A stretch of 24,776 nucleotides of DNA from Paramacrobiotus richtersi (GCA_034698045.1 JAQGAU010000703.1:1-24776); one strand, 5' to 3'; positions 1-10,265 are shown, counted from the stretch's first letter. Numbers and translations are program-made. The notes: generated by a model from the sequence alone, not told the origin.

Positions 1-704
1 AGCGCACACCAAGGGGGGTGTTCGAGGTAAGGGCAAGCAGTTTACACTGTTCGGGCTATGGCACACATCGAAGTACAGTGTAAGACACAACTTCACGGTG
101 TGCATCGAGTACAACAAATCCACCAGTATCATCGAGTAAACAGAGAACCAAAGGCAAACCACACACAAGAAACAAATGTTACGAACTACATCACTGGTTG
201 AAATGGCTGAACGCAAGGCATTAAAATGGTAATATGTACAACATAATCTCATATAATGGTAATGTTTACAGAGCACACTATTTATTTATACACATAGTCC
301 ATCATCTGTTCTTTGTAGCTGCAAAAGATGCTGCATATCTTGAAGCAGTCGGCAACGAAACGGTTACCCGGAACAGATTGGCCACAGTCAACCCGTCGTA
401 TATTTCCTGGATGAGAACCCTCCTTGGCGACCTTTCATCGCTTTCCACCTTCCACAGCTTCCTTGCAATTCCCCCACCAAGCAATAATACAGAAGCTTCA
501 GTACCCAGTGGCCAGGATATCTCAGACAATCATCAACGTTTGGCGGACGATCCAAAGCCTCTTCTTATCGAGACTAAACAGCATGATACGGAAAACGTCA
601 GCAACGTAACGAGTACACAGTGTGCACGTTGTGGAAGTTGCGCCATTACGATTGTTGTCACCCTACTGCTGTACGTTGTGGACGTATCTAATATGCGTCA
701 TTAA
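1..704 (+). CDS. 3' end of a gene for a glycosylated surface protein (partial)
   Basis: I read two exons, 1-26 and 319-704, separated by an intron with a GTAAGG donor at 27 and a CTTTGTAG acceptor ending at 318. The phases agree (phase 1, joining G to CT as an Ala codon), giving ...HTKGGVRAAKDAAYLEAVGN and then about 115 more residues to a TAA at 702-704. The 5' part of the gene lies outside the window. The visible protein has four N-glycosylation sequons (NET, NNT, NVS, NVT), a Ser/Thr/Pro-rich stretch, and a CxxC pair (CARC) just before a hydrophobic C-terminus (AITIVVTLLLYVV). It is therefore probably extracellular and held by a GPI anchor or a C-terminal membrane segment. I do not recognise the family. 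An uninterrupted 156-codon frame could also be drawn from a non-ATG start at 234, but its first 28 codons are intron-like and end at a good acceptor. Confidence 0.5.
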
Positions 705-707
705 CAG

Positions 708-851
708 CTAACTTACAATTTTGATGTGGCTTGCCTTCCTGCTTTCTTTCATTAGGAGTTTCTTCAATGTCTCAAATACCTTGCACTTTTGTTCATACGT
801 AATCAGTTGCCGTAGTTTATAGGGAAACTCTTGATCGTCAAAGGTTGACAT
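708..851 (-). CDS. Possible first exon or 47-aa ORF, charged and helical
   Basis: On the minus strand an ATG at 851-849, with an in-frame TGA just upstream, opens MSTFDDQEFPYKLRQLITYE and continues through a Lys-rich, heptad-like stretch to ...SHIKI. At 716 there is a good GTAAGT donor in phase 0. If it is used, 717-851 is a 45-codon first exon and the next exon lies further left, opposite or beyond the plus-strand gene ending at 704. If it is not used, the frame stops two codons later at 708-710, giving a 47-aa peptide. The composition (K, E, L, Q) looks protein-like rather than random, but no family is recognised and no partner exon was found. Confidence 0.33.
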   Translation of the reverse strand: MSTFDDQEFPYKLRQLITYEQKCKVFETLKKLLMKESRKASHIKIVS

Positions 852-2091
852 TTTTCGCGATACTCAATTTTTTGGCTACTCTTGCAAGAATTGTCCATTT
901 TTGTCAAATAAGTTGATTGTTACTGCTACAATGAACAAAAACGGTGACAATTTATGCAACACCAACGGTCCAGCTTTTGTCGCAACAAAATGGGTTGTAC
1001 AGTTACTGAAACACTTCTGCGCAGTCAACGCTACCTGTATTAATCGCAACATCTGCCTTACGGCTTACGCCCGAACGCGGTTTAACTTTTCGACGCTACA
1101 GTTAGCCAAAATTTGCCGTGGACATCCTTGGAATGCTTGATAAGTGGTAATTACCGCGACAGTTTCGGCGATAATAATCGATGAGTAAACGCGTTTTGCG
1201 TTCGAAATTGCTTAAAGTGCTGCTGCACAGCTGACATGAACCACTTCCCAGTTCACTCTAGAGAGAGAACCAAACCAGCGGCAAACAAAGCCCTGTACGA
1301 TTTTGTTATTCAAGTATAACTGTAATTCACAGGACTTGGGAATTTTGTAGCAGCTATCGCGATTACTAAAAGAAAGTCAACGTACAGTTCTTGAAACTGT
1401 TAGCAATGAAGATCTGATCAGCTGGCTGAATTGGGAATAGCATTGTTGTAAAATATATCACGATTACATTACTGCGATATGTATCCAGACGACTGTCACC
1501 TTTTGACGATCCGGGCCCGCCATAGTGGCCAAACTCCAGCATAATCTGAACTAGCCGTGTCAGTTACCGTACGGCGCTGTCGCTAATCGTTTTATTCATT
1601 TTGTGGTTATTTCTCTCATCGGTGACTAAATTACTGCAGATTTGTAGCTTTTCAATGCGCTGGCTATTTTAATTTGACGGATATGGTCGAATCACGTGTG
1701 CATGCTGTTACGAAGCCGCTCGCCATTGTGAATAGATAGTAGATACGTCAGGATGTGTAATTTTTGGTTAACAAGACAGTTCGGCACAGATGATATTAAA
1801 GGCGATGAGTATATGCGCTTTGCCACAGTCACAAACATCAGCAAAAAAGCGAAAGTTCAGCAAGTACATAGTTTGAAGCAACCATATCAATAAGTTATAT
1901 GTTGCGTATAACGTAATTTTTAAGCATTGATTAGCAGTAGTAGATGCTGTTACATATCGATATTCTTGAAGCATGTTAAGGAGCTGGTGATACCAGGTAA
2001 ACACGCAAACAGTGAAAAACTAAGAACGCAGCACTTAGCGCGAGAACTCTACTGTAGTTACATCATGACGGATACCACGTCACAGTCGATC
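852..2091. other. Intergenic, no gene seen
   Basis: About 1.2 kb without a supported gene. The longest open frames (901-1140 plus, 1768-2004 minus, 1927-2328 plus) start at non-ATG codons or show no splice-consistent continuation and no protein-like pattern. The right-hand part should carry the 3' UTR of the minus-strand gene that stops at 2092. No clear AATAAA was found there. Confidence 0.6.
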
Positions 2092-3642
2092 TCATTGTCC
2101 GATATCTGGATCCGGCAGCTCATCATCGTCGGAATATTGCATACCTGGTGGAAAGGTCATCCATACAATTGTCGGTGGTATCGGCGAGCTGCCGACTTCC
2201 GGCTGGGTCAGTTTGACTGGTGTAGCGGCTTCTGTCGGTGTCTTCAGGCCTGCAGGAAACGAAATCTGTGGTCATGTTCAGCTGGGTACGTGTTAATTGA
2301 CTTTACGGTTAACTGCACAATGCGGTAAAGGAGTGCGGTCCGCTTTCAGTGAACTAAAAACTATGAGCGACCATAGATAATACTGCATTATAAATAAGCA
2401 ACATTTGTAAAATCGAGCTATAAAGTCGTGTGTAATTTGTGCAAAAATTTCGTAGAATATATTTTGCAGTTAAGTAATTCTGTATTGAACCATTGCGTTA
2501 TGAATATACAATACATAATAATGTGGAAAGATGGGACGTATAATATGACTGAAATAGAAGAGCTGTTTTAATATAAAATTTTCTCACTTACTCTGTTCCG
2601 TAGTCAAATTTGCTGTTGTTTCCGATGCGTTCAAGACTGCTCCTCTCAGCTGATGGTTGGCAAAGCACTGGGAATGACTGACTGCAATCGCCCACGCCAG
2701 GCTGGCCAGAAGCCCAAAGATCTGTAAGAACAAGAAAACCGCCAGTGATCTATTCAAACGTGCCGTGCAACAGATGGTTTTCTTCACTCACCAATACGCA
2801 ATCAATCAAAATCCGGCACTTGCTCGACTGGAACGTCAGACAGCAGGAGTCCCGGCAGTTGCCCACGCTGTCTCGCCGATATACATCCAATCGTCTAAGC
2901 GTTGGTGCAGCGCGCCACTGCTGCCTCACTGCCCCAACATGCGTCGCGTGTGCCGAATGTGATACATACCTGTGAAAATGCTGCAGTAATTGACGGCTGG
3001 ACTACCAACTGACAATGAGAGGTCATCGCGGTATGCGGTACGCTTCGTCGCAACAAACCATCACAAGAATATCATTCAATTTTCCTCTTCATCTAATTCT
3101 CTTCTTAATCGTTTCTTTTATGTACTCTCTGGTACGGGAATAGTTTTATACAATTGTAGTCTAAACGTGATTTATTTTAAAAAGTCGTTTATTATCTGTG
3201 TTTCAGTAACAGCTTTATTGCATTATTCAGTTTTATTTCGTTTCGATAATTATTTGCCCAATTCCATTCTATTTTTGTGTTACCGAGTAATATGTAACTA
3301 AGATGTTTAACCTTGATTTCTTCTTGATCTTTGCGTAAACTTGTCTTGATAGTGCACGTACTAGCACTTGGGTACACATTTTGGCTAGCACTGCCAAATC
3401 CCGCCAACGTTGACGCAACAGCATGCAATCACAGCGCGCAAACCATAAAGACGTTTACAAAACTTGCTTTAACAAGTGTAAGTGTCTGTTTCTTTATAAT
3501 CACATACGTATGTACATTATAAATACATGCAAAATTACACACAGATAATTACATACGCTTACCTGAGACTTTGTCGGCATAACTGGCGGCATTTCGATGG
3601 ACTCTGGACTTTCACATCCACAGACACATAAGTCTTATCCAT
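2092..3642 (-). CDS. 181-aa single-pass membrane protein, four exons, unknown family
   Basis: Exons (minus): 3563-3642, 2792-2969, 2592-2721, 2092-2249. Every border has consensus sites (donors GTAAGC, GTGAGT, GTAAGT; acceptors TTTTCACAG, GTTCTTACAG, TTTCCTGCAG), and the phases 2, 0 and 1 all match. Together they give 181 codons plus stop. The protein starts MDKTYVSVDVKVQSPSKCRQ and has a basic, Cys-rich N-terminal half (NCRDSCC, SKCR). One hydrophobic segment follows at about residues 80-100 (ILIDCVLIFGLLASLAWAIAV in outline), then sequons at N117 (NAS) and N124 (NLT), then a Pro-rich acidic tail ending DDDELPDPDIGQ. Positive charge before the segment and sequons after it suggest N-inside, C-outside topology. 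The first intron is 593 bp and the second only 70 bp. An alternative acceptor near 2266 would swap the tail into another frame ending at a different stop. I do not recognise the family. Because it is split, no single long ORF reveals it. Confidence 0.75.
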
Positions 3643-5158
3643 TTTGACTATGTCGATCAACAGCGGCTAAATTAATCGAATTCAGGCAACATCGATCAAA
3701 AAACCAATGTTTAACCAAACGCAATACGTATAATTGTTCTCAAGATTTAGTTCTTACTGAAAAGGTGAGAAGTCTGAGAACTGTTCAAGTAAGGAAAACT
3801 AGTAAGTGTTCGAACAACAGAGTGAAAAGAATGCTGTCAAAAACACAATTTGGTGCATATGCCGATTCGAAGCTGTCGCTCAACACAAATTCTTCCAGGA
3901 ATAAGTTGTGAATCGTACTGGCATTGAAAATATTCAACCGGTCTATCCATACATGCGGCTGAGGTATTTGTGAATTGTGATTGTGCTCAAGTTTTGCTCC
4001 TTGCTGAGCTTGATCTCTTATCTCGCATTTGCACACAACATCGTTAGCTGGACCATAACAGCAGTACCAGAAACACAATCTCTGCTCGTGTCGCCGGCAT
4101 CCTACGTTGTAAAATTTGTGGCAATAACGAAAACAACTAATCGATCAATGTCAAGTTTATCTCATCTTGCTACACATCGGACAAAACTATGCATAATCAT
4201 CGTCGCTCCTTTTTTTCACTGTGCAACAGTGGTGCAAACATACCTCGTAAGCTGCAATTTGTATTTAGATCGTTCTTTGATTCACTGTCACATGGCGCCG
4301 GTGCTTTAGTCCGGCGCGATGTGGGACTTGTATGTCGCAACTTTTATCGACAAAAACACGCATAAGGTAAAATTTCTCACTGCTGTTATGTGCTGTTCAC
4401 AGCGGCCATGCAGCATGTACAACAACTCATTCACCCCGGAAATAATTGTTTATGATAAAATAACATACAGTAATACCGCAGTATCCAAAAACTGCCGCAA
4501 ATCGCTAGAAAATGTGCGAAATCAATAAGGTATTCCTGTTTAAACTTTCTCTAAGAATTACGTGACAGTCGAATGCTTCGCGCACAACGGAATTTACGAC
4601 AGCATTGTCACCGCCTTTGTCTGTAGATTTTGATGTGGCTGTTGATAGTAAGAATTTATGATTTTATATGATAATATGCGCTTGGCGCTCGAATGAACAT
4701 CTTGTTCTATTTCTGCGTGCTGATGTTGTATCAACGCACACGTTATTCGTGCCGGTGTCGTAGTAATGCGGCGTGCAGAACGACTCGGAAATACGACGCA
4801 ACCTAAACTACCGGTATGCCTGTTAATGCGTTCAAGGCCAGTCAGTGCCCGATGCGCCCTGAACTCCGTCCAGGAGTTCAAGGCCAGCCTTTCGGCATCA
4901 CAGGCGTCGCGAAAACGTTTAATTACTAACGATCGGCTGACTTGTAGTTCAACCGATCAGGCGGCATCAAATGAACAGTGTAACTGTACGAGGATGAGTG
5001 TTATGACTTGATTCACGACGTGAATCGTTTAATCGGCGGTAGCTACGACACGTGTAAGACTACACGCAAAATGGAAAATACACAGGTATAGTACAGATGA
5101 GAACAGCATCTCAGTGTGCTGAGCGAAGTACCAATGGTAGCACATGAACAAGCCAAGG
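3643..5158. other. Intergenic, no firm gene
   Basis: About 1.5 kb between two minus-strand genes. Open frames of 69-110 codons occur (3977-4309 plus, 4319-4528 plus, 3785-4078 minus, 4594-4881 minus), but none has an initiator plus splice pattern or a recognisable motif. The 3977 frame looks like a signal peptide but begins at GTG directly after a stop. A small perfect hairpin (TGAACTCC/GGAGTTCA) lies at 4860-4880 between two copies of TTCAAGGCCAG. The right end should hold the promoter of the 181-aa gene (near 3643) and the 3' UTR of GR-A (below 5159). Confidence 0.5.
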
Positions 5159-6610
5159 TCAGCTGCGGATCCCCAGTGATCCGTTTTTCATTTCGGTTAG
5201 TACCACTGTTCTGGTTTTATCGTCCCATGATAATAAGATGTAGGTCACGAACAAACCGATGAGCTACAAAACACACACGTTACAGGGGTGACAATTGTCC
5301 GAATTGACAATCATGAGAACAGAAAACGCTTCGCTTACACCGATGACGAACTCGCCGTTCACATTGAGAAGCCCACCAAGACTGAATCCAATGTGCTCCC
5401 TGTCCATAAACTGCACACGTATCGCCGCGTTTTTCTTGTATTCACTGAGCGGCATATCGCGAACCCGTTCGCAAATCGCACCGGCCATCGCACTAGCCTA
5501 TAGACAACAAACGAAACAATTTGTTCGAATAAAAATCGTATGATTCCATAACCTTGTCACAAAAATGCAGTGACAACAATTGTGAATACAATTTTGTCAA
5601 ATGTACAACTAACAGAAAAGAAAAGAAGGGTTTGAAATTTGAACGATGAGTGGCTAGAAAAGCGTACAGAATGTACATACCTTCATATTCAGTATTACAA
5701 ACAATGTCGTTCTTAGCGCCATGAACGTCAAAACCTGACCAGTGAACAAGAGATGCCGTCCCATATTCGCTGCGTGCCAATCCTCTTGAAATAAAGCCAC
5801 CAGATACATAGCCCAAGAAAAATCGGCAGCATATTGGATCAGCAGAAACGGATCCATTCTTCTGCGGATGGAAACTGTAAAACTGCACAGCGCGGCGTGG
5901 GCCTTCAGTGGTCCTTCGACATCATCCGGGGCGGCTATGGTGTACGCAGTGCACACATTTTGAAAGATCACCGCAAGCGCTGCAGCTGTTAAAATGAGAA
6001 GAGACTGGCCTACCGCTGCCATGAAGTTATGCAAAGCAACGCATACATCCACAACCGGTGCCGCGAGACTTTTAAACATGTCCAAAACATTGGAGCTTTT
6101 TTTAAGGCTAAATGTGTGGGCCTTATTAACCATGCCCTGTATAGCCGGATAGAAGGAATACACACAAACGCCAAGGAGGACTGCTTGCAGGGCCAACACC
6201 GCTACTTTGTTTGCTTTGCTAAGATATTGCTCACAGGTCACACTACACGCTTGCAGCCACCCGGCAAAATTCCAGAACCCGATAATCAATCCAATGTGCG
6301 AAAGTACCGGCCACAGCTTTTTTGTGATAATTGCGAAATTTTTGATCAGTTCCGTGGGAGATCTTGACGGTGTCAGGCCTTCCGGGCTTACCAGGAACTG
6401 GAGACAGTCCAACACAGTCACAGTAAAAATCATCATGGACCATGCCATTAGGAGCATGTCCAATATCAGTGCACCTTTACGGGTGCTTTTTATCGGTTTC
6501 CAGTGCTCGACACGTCCGAGAAGACGGGTGACGAAGAGATATGGTCGGCACATATTCTCTACAAATCCACCGGATTCGCACAAGTAAACACATTTGCGGT
6601 TATCCGCCAT
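5159..6610 (-). CDS. Gustatory-receptor-like seven-helix chemoreceptor, GR-A (intact)
   Basis: Exons (minus): 5681-6610 (310 codons from the ATG), 5339-5497 (53 codons) and 5159-5263 (34 codons plus TGA), giving 397 aa. Donors are GTATGT and GTAAGC; acceptors are TTGTCTATAG and GTGTTTTGTAG. Both introns (183 and 75 bp) are phase 0. The protein has about seven hydrophobic segments, near residues 46-74, 98-122, 134-160, 186-222, 252-274, 284-309 and 348-376. The last carries GFSLGGLL followed by VTYILLSW (T370, Y371), which matches the position and pattern of the C-terminal TY motif of the insect Gr/Or superfamily. In that superfamily a phase-0 intron typically precedes the TY exon, as here. 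The likely role is a ligand-gated chemosensory channel subunit in the plasma membrane; the ligand cannot be inferred. Two broken paralogues (7324-8650 and 19877-21704) share the exon plan. The family call rests on topology, motif and introns, not on a database search. Confidence 0.83.
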
Positions 6611-6619
6611 TGCAACTCA

Positions 6620-6870
6620 CGAATCAGGAAACGAAATGTACGAAATGAAGCAATATCCTAGAATGTTCTATATTGACGACGCGCGGTTGTTATCCTGCTC
6701 GCATGATTTGTGACAGGTTAAATGCATCAATCAAATTAATGAGATAAGGGCCATCGTCGTCTGCGCACCCGATCATTCCGATGGTATGCCCAAGGGTTCT
6801 GCAGTTTCACTAAATATGTCAGTCTGGACAACCCACAGCACTTTTCAACGTTTGTTTTAGACATATCCCA
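6620..6870 (-). repeat. Conserved upstream block U (copy of GR-A)
   Basis: This stretch directly upstream of GR-A aligns by eye with 21720-21950 (upstream of GR-C) and with 18805-18966 (no receptor next to it). The best core, on the plus strand, is GGTATGCCCAAGGGTTCTGC, followed by a weaker match through ACAACGT/TCAACGT. It could be an old first exon, a 5' UTR or a promoter. The copy near GR-C is open in one minus frame (IFSQIAEPLGIPSEE). The same frame here has stops, although changes inside the AEPLGIPSE core are mostly synonymous. A second frame (KLQNPWAY) is also shared, so the coding status is undecided. Confidence 0.55.
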
Positions 6871-7323
6871 AACTTTTGATCGAGTTAAGAGCTGCGCTGG
6901 GGAAAATCAAGCCGATTTGGCAGCAAACTAAGGGCCCGCATCTGCGGGTTTCGAGCTGTCGATCCGCGTCTGGCCTCAGCGCGCGCCTTTCTGGTTTGTT
7001 ACATCTGAGAAGACCAGCGTCCTTATACGGTATCTTATTCTGCCCGCATAATTTGTAGATTACGAAGTGTGTTGAAGGATCGGAAAACCATGTAAAGGCG
7101 GATGAAAAATAAAGTTGACTCATTCATTTACGGATTTAACCAGCCGTTGTTTCGATTCAGAGTCCGGACACATAGCAATTAAAATTTAGGGTTCTTGCAT
7201 TTCCTATTCCGCTAATTCTGTTGTTGCAACTACAAAGGCAGCAATAACAGCCTGCAGAAGAGACAAACAGCCCAGTGTGTTTACTCAAGCGCAAATGGTA
7301 GAACGACAAGTAACGAGCCAGGC
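6871..7323. other. Spacer between GR-A block and GR-B, no gene
   Basis: No supported gene. The frames 6876-7058 (+) and 6857-7123 (-) overlap each other and show no motif. A plus-strand AATAAA occurs near 7107, with no plus-strand gene before it. The right end is the 3' flank of GR-B. Confidence 0.5.
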
Positions 7324-8650
7324 TCAGTTGCGGATCCCCAGTGTTCCATTTCTCATCTCGATTAACACTACTCTTGTTGTTTTATCATCCCATGATAATA
7401 AGATGTAGGTTATGAATACTCCGAGGAGCTACAAAACACACATTGCAGGGGTGAACATGTCACTACTGCTTGCGGAGAATAGACTCTTCGCTTACACCGA
7501 TGACGAACTCGCTGTTCACATGGAGAAGACCACCAAGACTGAATCCAATGTGTCCTCTGTCCATAAACTGCACACATATCGCCGCGTTTTTTTTGTATTC
7601 ACTGAATGGCATATCTCGAACCCGCTCGCAAATTGCATCAGCCATCGCACTAGCCTATATCACAACAAAACGAGACAAAAACCTTAAATATAGATCGAAT
7701 CATTCGACAATCTGTCATGACAAACTTCAGTTATGACAATTACGAACGTATGTAATTTTATGGTCAATCTACAAGTAATTGGGAAGAAAATAAGGGTGAA
7801 GCTAGAAAAGTGTACAGTACTGTTGCTACATACCTTAATATTAAGTATCACAAATAATGCCGTCCTGAGCACCATGAACGTCAAAACCTGACCAGTGAAC
7901 ATGAGATGCCGTCGCGTGCTCGCTGTGTACAGATCCTCGTGCAGTAAAGCCATCACATACAAAGCCCATGAAAAATCGGCGGCATACTGGATCAGCAGAA
8001 AGAAATCCATTCTTCGGCGGATAGTGACTGTAAAACTGCAAAGCGCGGCGTGTGCTTGTAATGGTTGATCGACGTTATCTGGATCAGCCATGGTGTACGC
8101 AGTGCAAATGTTTCGAAAGGTCGCCGCCAGAACCGCAGAAATCAGAATGAGTACAGACTGGCCTAACGCTGCCATGCTCCTGTGCAAACCAGTACATACT
8201 TCCACAACAGGTGCTACTACACGTTGTACCGTGTCAAAAGCACTGGAACTGCTTTGCAGACCGAATGTGCGGAAAATATTCACCATGATCTCTAATCTCT
8301 ATATCCGCATATGCGGAGTATACACAAATGCTAAGAAGAAATACTTGTAGGGCAAACAGCGCTCTTTTATTTGCCTTACTAAGATGTTGGTCGCAGATCA
8401 CACTACACGCTGGCAACCACCCGGCAAAATTCCAAAACCCGATAACCAATCCAATGTACACAAGTGCTGGCCATAGCTTCTTTGTGAGAATTGCGAAGTT
8501 TTTGATCAGTTCCGTGGGAGATCTTGACGATGACATTGCTGGCGGGCTTACCAGGAATCGAAGGCAGTCCAGCATCACAACAATAGAAATTAACGTGGAT
8601 CATGCTGGTACGACCGTGTCCAACACCAGTGCGACTTTCCGAGTGCTACA
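7324..8650 (-). pseudogene. GR-B, broken gustatory-receptor-like paralogue
   Basis: Three exons correspond to GR-A: 7834-~8650, 7496-7654 (159 bp) and 7324-7428 (105 bp), with the same phase-0 borders (GTATGT, GTAAGC donors; GATATAG, TTTTGTAG acceptors). The last exon reads LLGVFITYILLSW, keeping the TY motif. The first exon is damaged. Its 5' end, covering the initiator and about the first 40 residues, is absent beyond about 8650. A Trp codon has become TGA at 8600-8602. A net gain of 4 nt near 8285-8300, in a small repeat of AGAGAT, shifts the frame between the segments LFALQVFLLSICVYS and MVNIFRTFGLQSSS. The rest of the reading frame and the splice sites are well kept, so inactivation looks recent. 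It resembles GR-C more than GR-A (shared AFDTV, RMDFFL, TRRHLM, VLRTAL). Confidence 0.85.
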
Positions 8651-8658
8651 TTACGTAC

Positions 8659-8838
8659 TTAGACCGGTTTTCCGTGCGGCCAGATATCAATGACATGTAT
8701 AGTAGAATTTCCCGCAAACTCGATCCCATCAACACTTCGCATTCCTTTTACGGATATCGGATTGCTTTTGGCGGCTTTCGCCCAGACCTGTACTTCTCCC
8801 AGCCGAAGTAGCCCCCGAAGAATAATCCTGTACACTTT
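8659..8838 (-). pseudogene. 3' fragment of a GLYAT-like acyltransferase gene
   Basis: The minus strand is open for about 57 codons and matches the C-terminal exon of the intact gene at 22174-23739: RIILRGLLRLGEVQVWAKAA, SNPISVKGMRS, then IDIWPHGKPV and a TAA at 8659-8661. Relative to the intact copy there is an in-frame loss of 9 bp where the other reads RKLRD, plus scattered substitutions, many of them synonymous. The upstream exons and the acetyl-CoA-binding loop are missing beyond 8838. It abuts the truncated 5' end of GR-B within about 10 bp, whereas in the right-hand copy the two genes are about 470 bp apart. A deletion between the acyltransferase and the receptor explains this. Confidence 0.85.
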
Positions 8839-10265
8839 TCACTAGAGCGTCCCGAAAGCCGGACACTTTTCCCCACAGTGTCGTGGAAGCCGGTCACTGT
8901 AAATATAAGCGCTAAATTCATTAAAATTTAAACCAGTTCGAAAACAAAATATAATAACTAAAATTCATTGTCCCAAACCGGAGACAGCAAAGTGGCATTG
9001 CCAGGTTTTATTATGGAAATGCCAGGTTTTAGCGCTGGTATTGCCAGATGGCACTGCCACTGGCAATTGCAACTGCCATGTTTATACCGTACCCAAATAT
9101 TATGCGAGATATGAAAAATAAATTGTGGATGTTTTCACACAGTGGCACTCAAGTGAACTTTCCACACGGGCGATTTTCTTGAAACAGGACTGCTTTAACA
9201 GCAGAATCCACGGAACCAGAAATGCTACGACCGAAATTTTAATTGCTGCAGTTTCATCATCGCCCGTAACAGTTTGCTGCAATTCTGTCTACCATGACAC
9301 ACAAGAATACCATCTGGTGTATAATCACTATTGTCAGCTACATGATTGTCAGTATAACAAGCAGAACTGTTGCCGTCAAGGAAATCCAGTTGCTTCTCAC
9401 ATAAAGGTCACTTATTGGTTAGCCCAGATGCCGAACTAAAATCTACATAAAACAATCCATTCACAGTTCATATTTCCACAATGAATATAACTGAATCTAG
9501 CATAACTAAATTGTACAAAAGCCGAGCGCAGTGGAAAACATGAAAGCAACAATGTACGGATGCGATAACCCATATTGTGTTTCTCAAAGTGAAACTGTTA
9601 GCAGAACATTTGACAAGTCAAATTCAATTGCAGGACGCCAGCGTTATATTTCTTATCTCGGTGACCAGCACGGTTGGCATTGCATTACTTCGCATGTTAC
9701 CAATGCCATTCTTAGCCACAGACACTGAAACCACATCAAGGTGTAAAATGTTAATATCTCTAGCGTCGACTCAGAAACAGCACACAACTGGCAGAGCTGC
9801 GAGTTAATTTTTCACCATTGTTCAGCCTTTATCTAGATTCATTAGTCATGAAAAGCTTGGTCTACTCCGTAGGCCTTTCCGGTTGAGCTTCTACCACTCA
9901 AAACAATTACTAATGCGGGTTCGGTACAGTTTATTCTACGCTACCACTGAAGCGTTTCTGTTAATTTGTTCGCGTATTGTGCCCTGAGGCGAGTTGATCA
10001 TACAAATATTTCATTCTTTTCACGTGTACTAACGAACCAGATAAATGCAGTGCATGTTTCTGGCAGAAAGAGGGTTGTGAACTGCTGCTGCACGCACTAG
10101 CACTGCGAACGAACGGTCTTTCCTTACCGTTTGCTTACTAGGAAAATTAGTTCTTTTTGCGAAAGTGTTTGTTATCACATGAATTCCATCTAATATCGAG
10201 AGCATCCTTTAATTTTATTTAGTTCAAATCAAATTTTGTACACACGTTGTGACCCATCAGGAGCT
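8839..10265. other. Intergenic region upstream of the kinase-kelch gene
   Basis: About 1.4 kb without a supported gene. At 8850-8900 two imperfect repeats occur (GAAAGCCGGACACT and GGAAGCCGGTCACT), possibly a remnant of a transposon end. Frames 9125-9439 (+, Cys-rich C-terminus but no ATG), 9531-9728 (+) and 9577-9807 (+) have no partner exons or motifs. The right end should contain the promoter of the kinase gene. A TTTATTTAG acceptor-like site at 10222 leaves open an upstream non-coding or coding exon. Confidence 0.5.
8992..9080. repeat. Cluster of TGCCA/TGGCA motifs
   Basis: Within about 90 bp there are at least eight TGCCA or TGGCA pentamers on the two strands, including two copies of TGCCAGGTTTTA spaced 22 bp apart. 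This is far above chance for 5-mers. It may be a decayed tandem repeat or a cluster of protein-binding half sites (NF-I-type proteins bind TTGGC half sites). Its role is unknown. Confidence 0.45.

Noticed and set aside
2249-2266. Alternative acceptor at CCACAG giving a tail that begins NFVSCRPED
   Set aside because: Phase also fits, but the pyrimidine tract before 2249 is better and the resulting acidic, proline-rich tail looks more protein-like. Kept as an alternative only.
3977-4309. Signal-peptide-like frame (IVLKFCSLLSLISYLAFA)
   Set aside because: No ATG, a stop directly upstream, no acceptor leading into it and low-complexity content afterwards.
4319-4528. 69-codon ATG frame
   Set aside because: No motif, no exon partner, and the apparent 36-bp intron inside it is too short.
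4830-4888. Repeat of TTCAAGGCCAG resembling a SINE (Alu/B1) motif
   Set aside because: Only 11-12 bp match; no polymerase III boxes, tail or target duplication.
5288-5543. Long plus-strand frames opposite the receptor exons (also near 6029-6587, 7412-7736, 8090-8693, 19652-20102)
   Set aside because: They are antisense shadows of the receptor genes; the splice signals and repeated structure support the minus strand.
6854-6886. Plus-strand VLDISQTFDRV, which resembles a reverse transcriptase motif
   Set aside because: Only about ten residues match, no flanking LINE sequence follows in any frame, and the stretch falls at the edge of the conserved U block whose other copies do not encode it. 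Probably chance.
9125-9439. 104-codon plus-strand frame with a Cys-rich end
   Set aside because: It starts at GTG, has no splice-consistent partner and no known cysteine pattern; the opposite strand is open over part of it as well.
10222-10265. Upstream extension of the kinase frame from a non-ATG codon
   Set aside because: The ATG at 10266 gives a leader length similar to that before the second kinase fold; an upstream exon remains possible but unsupported.
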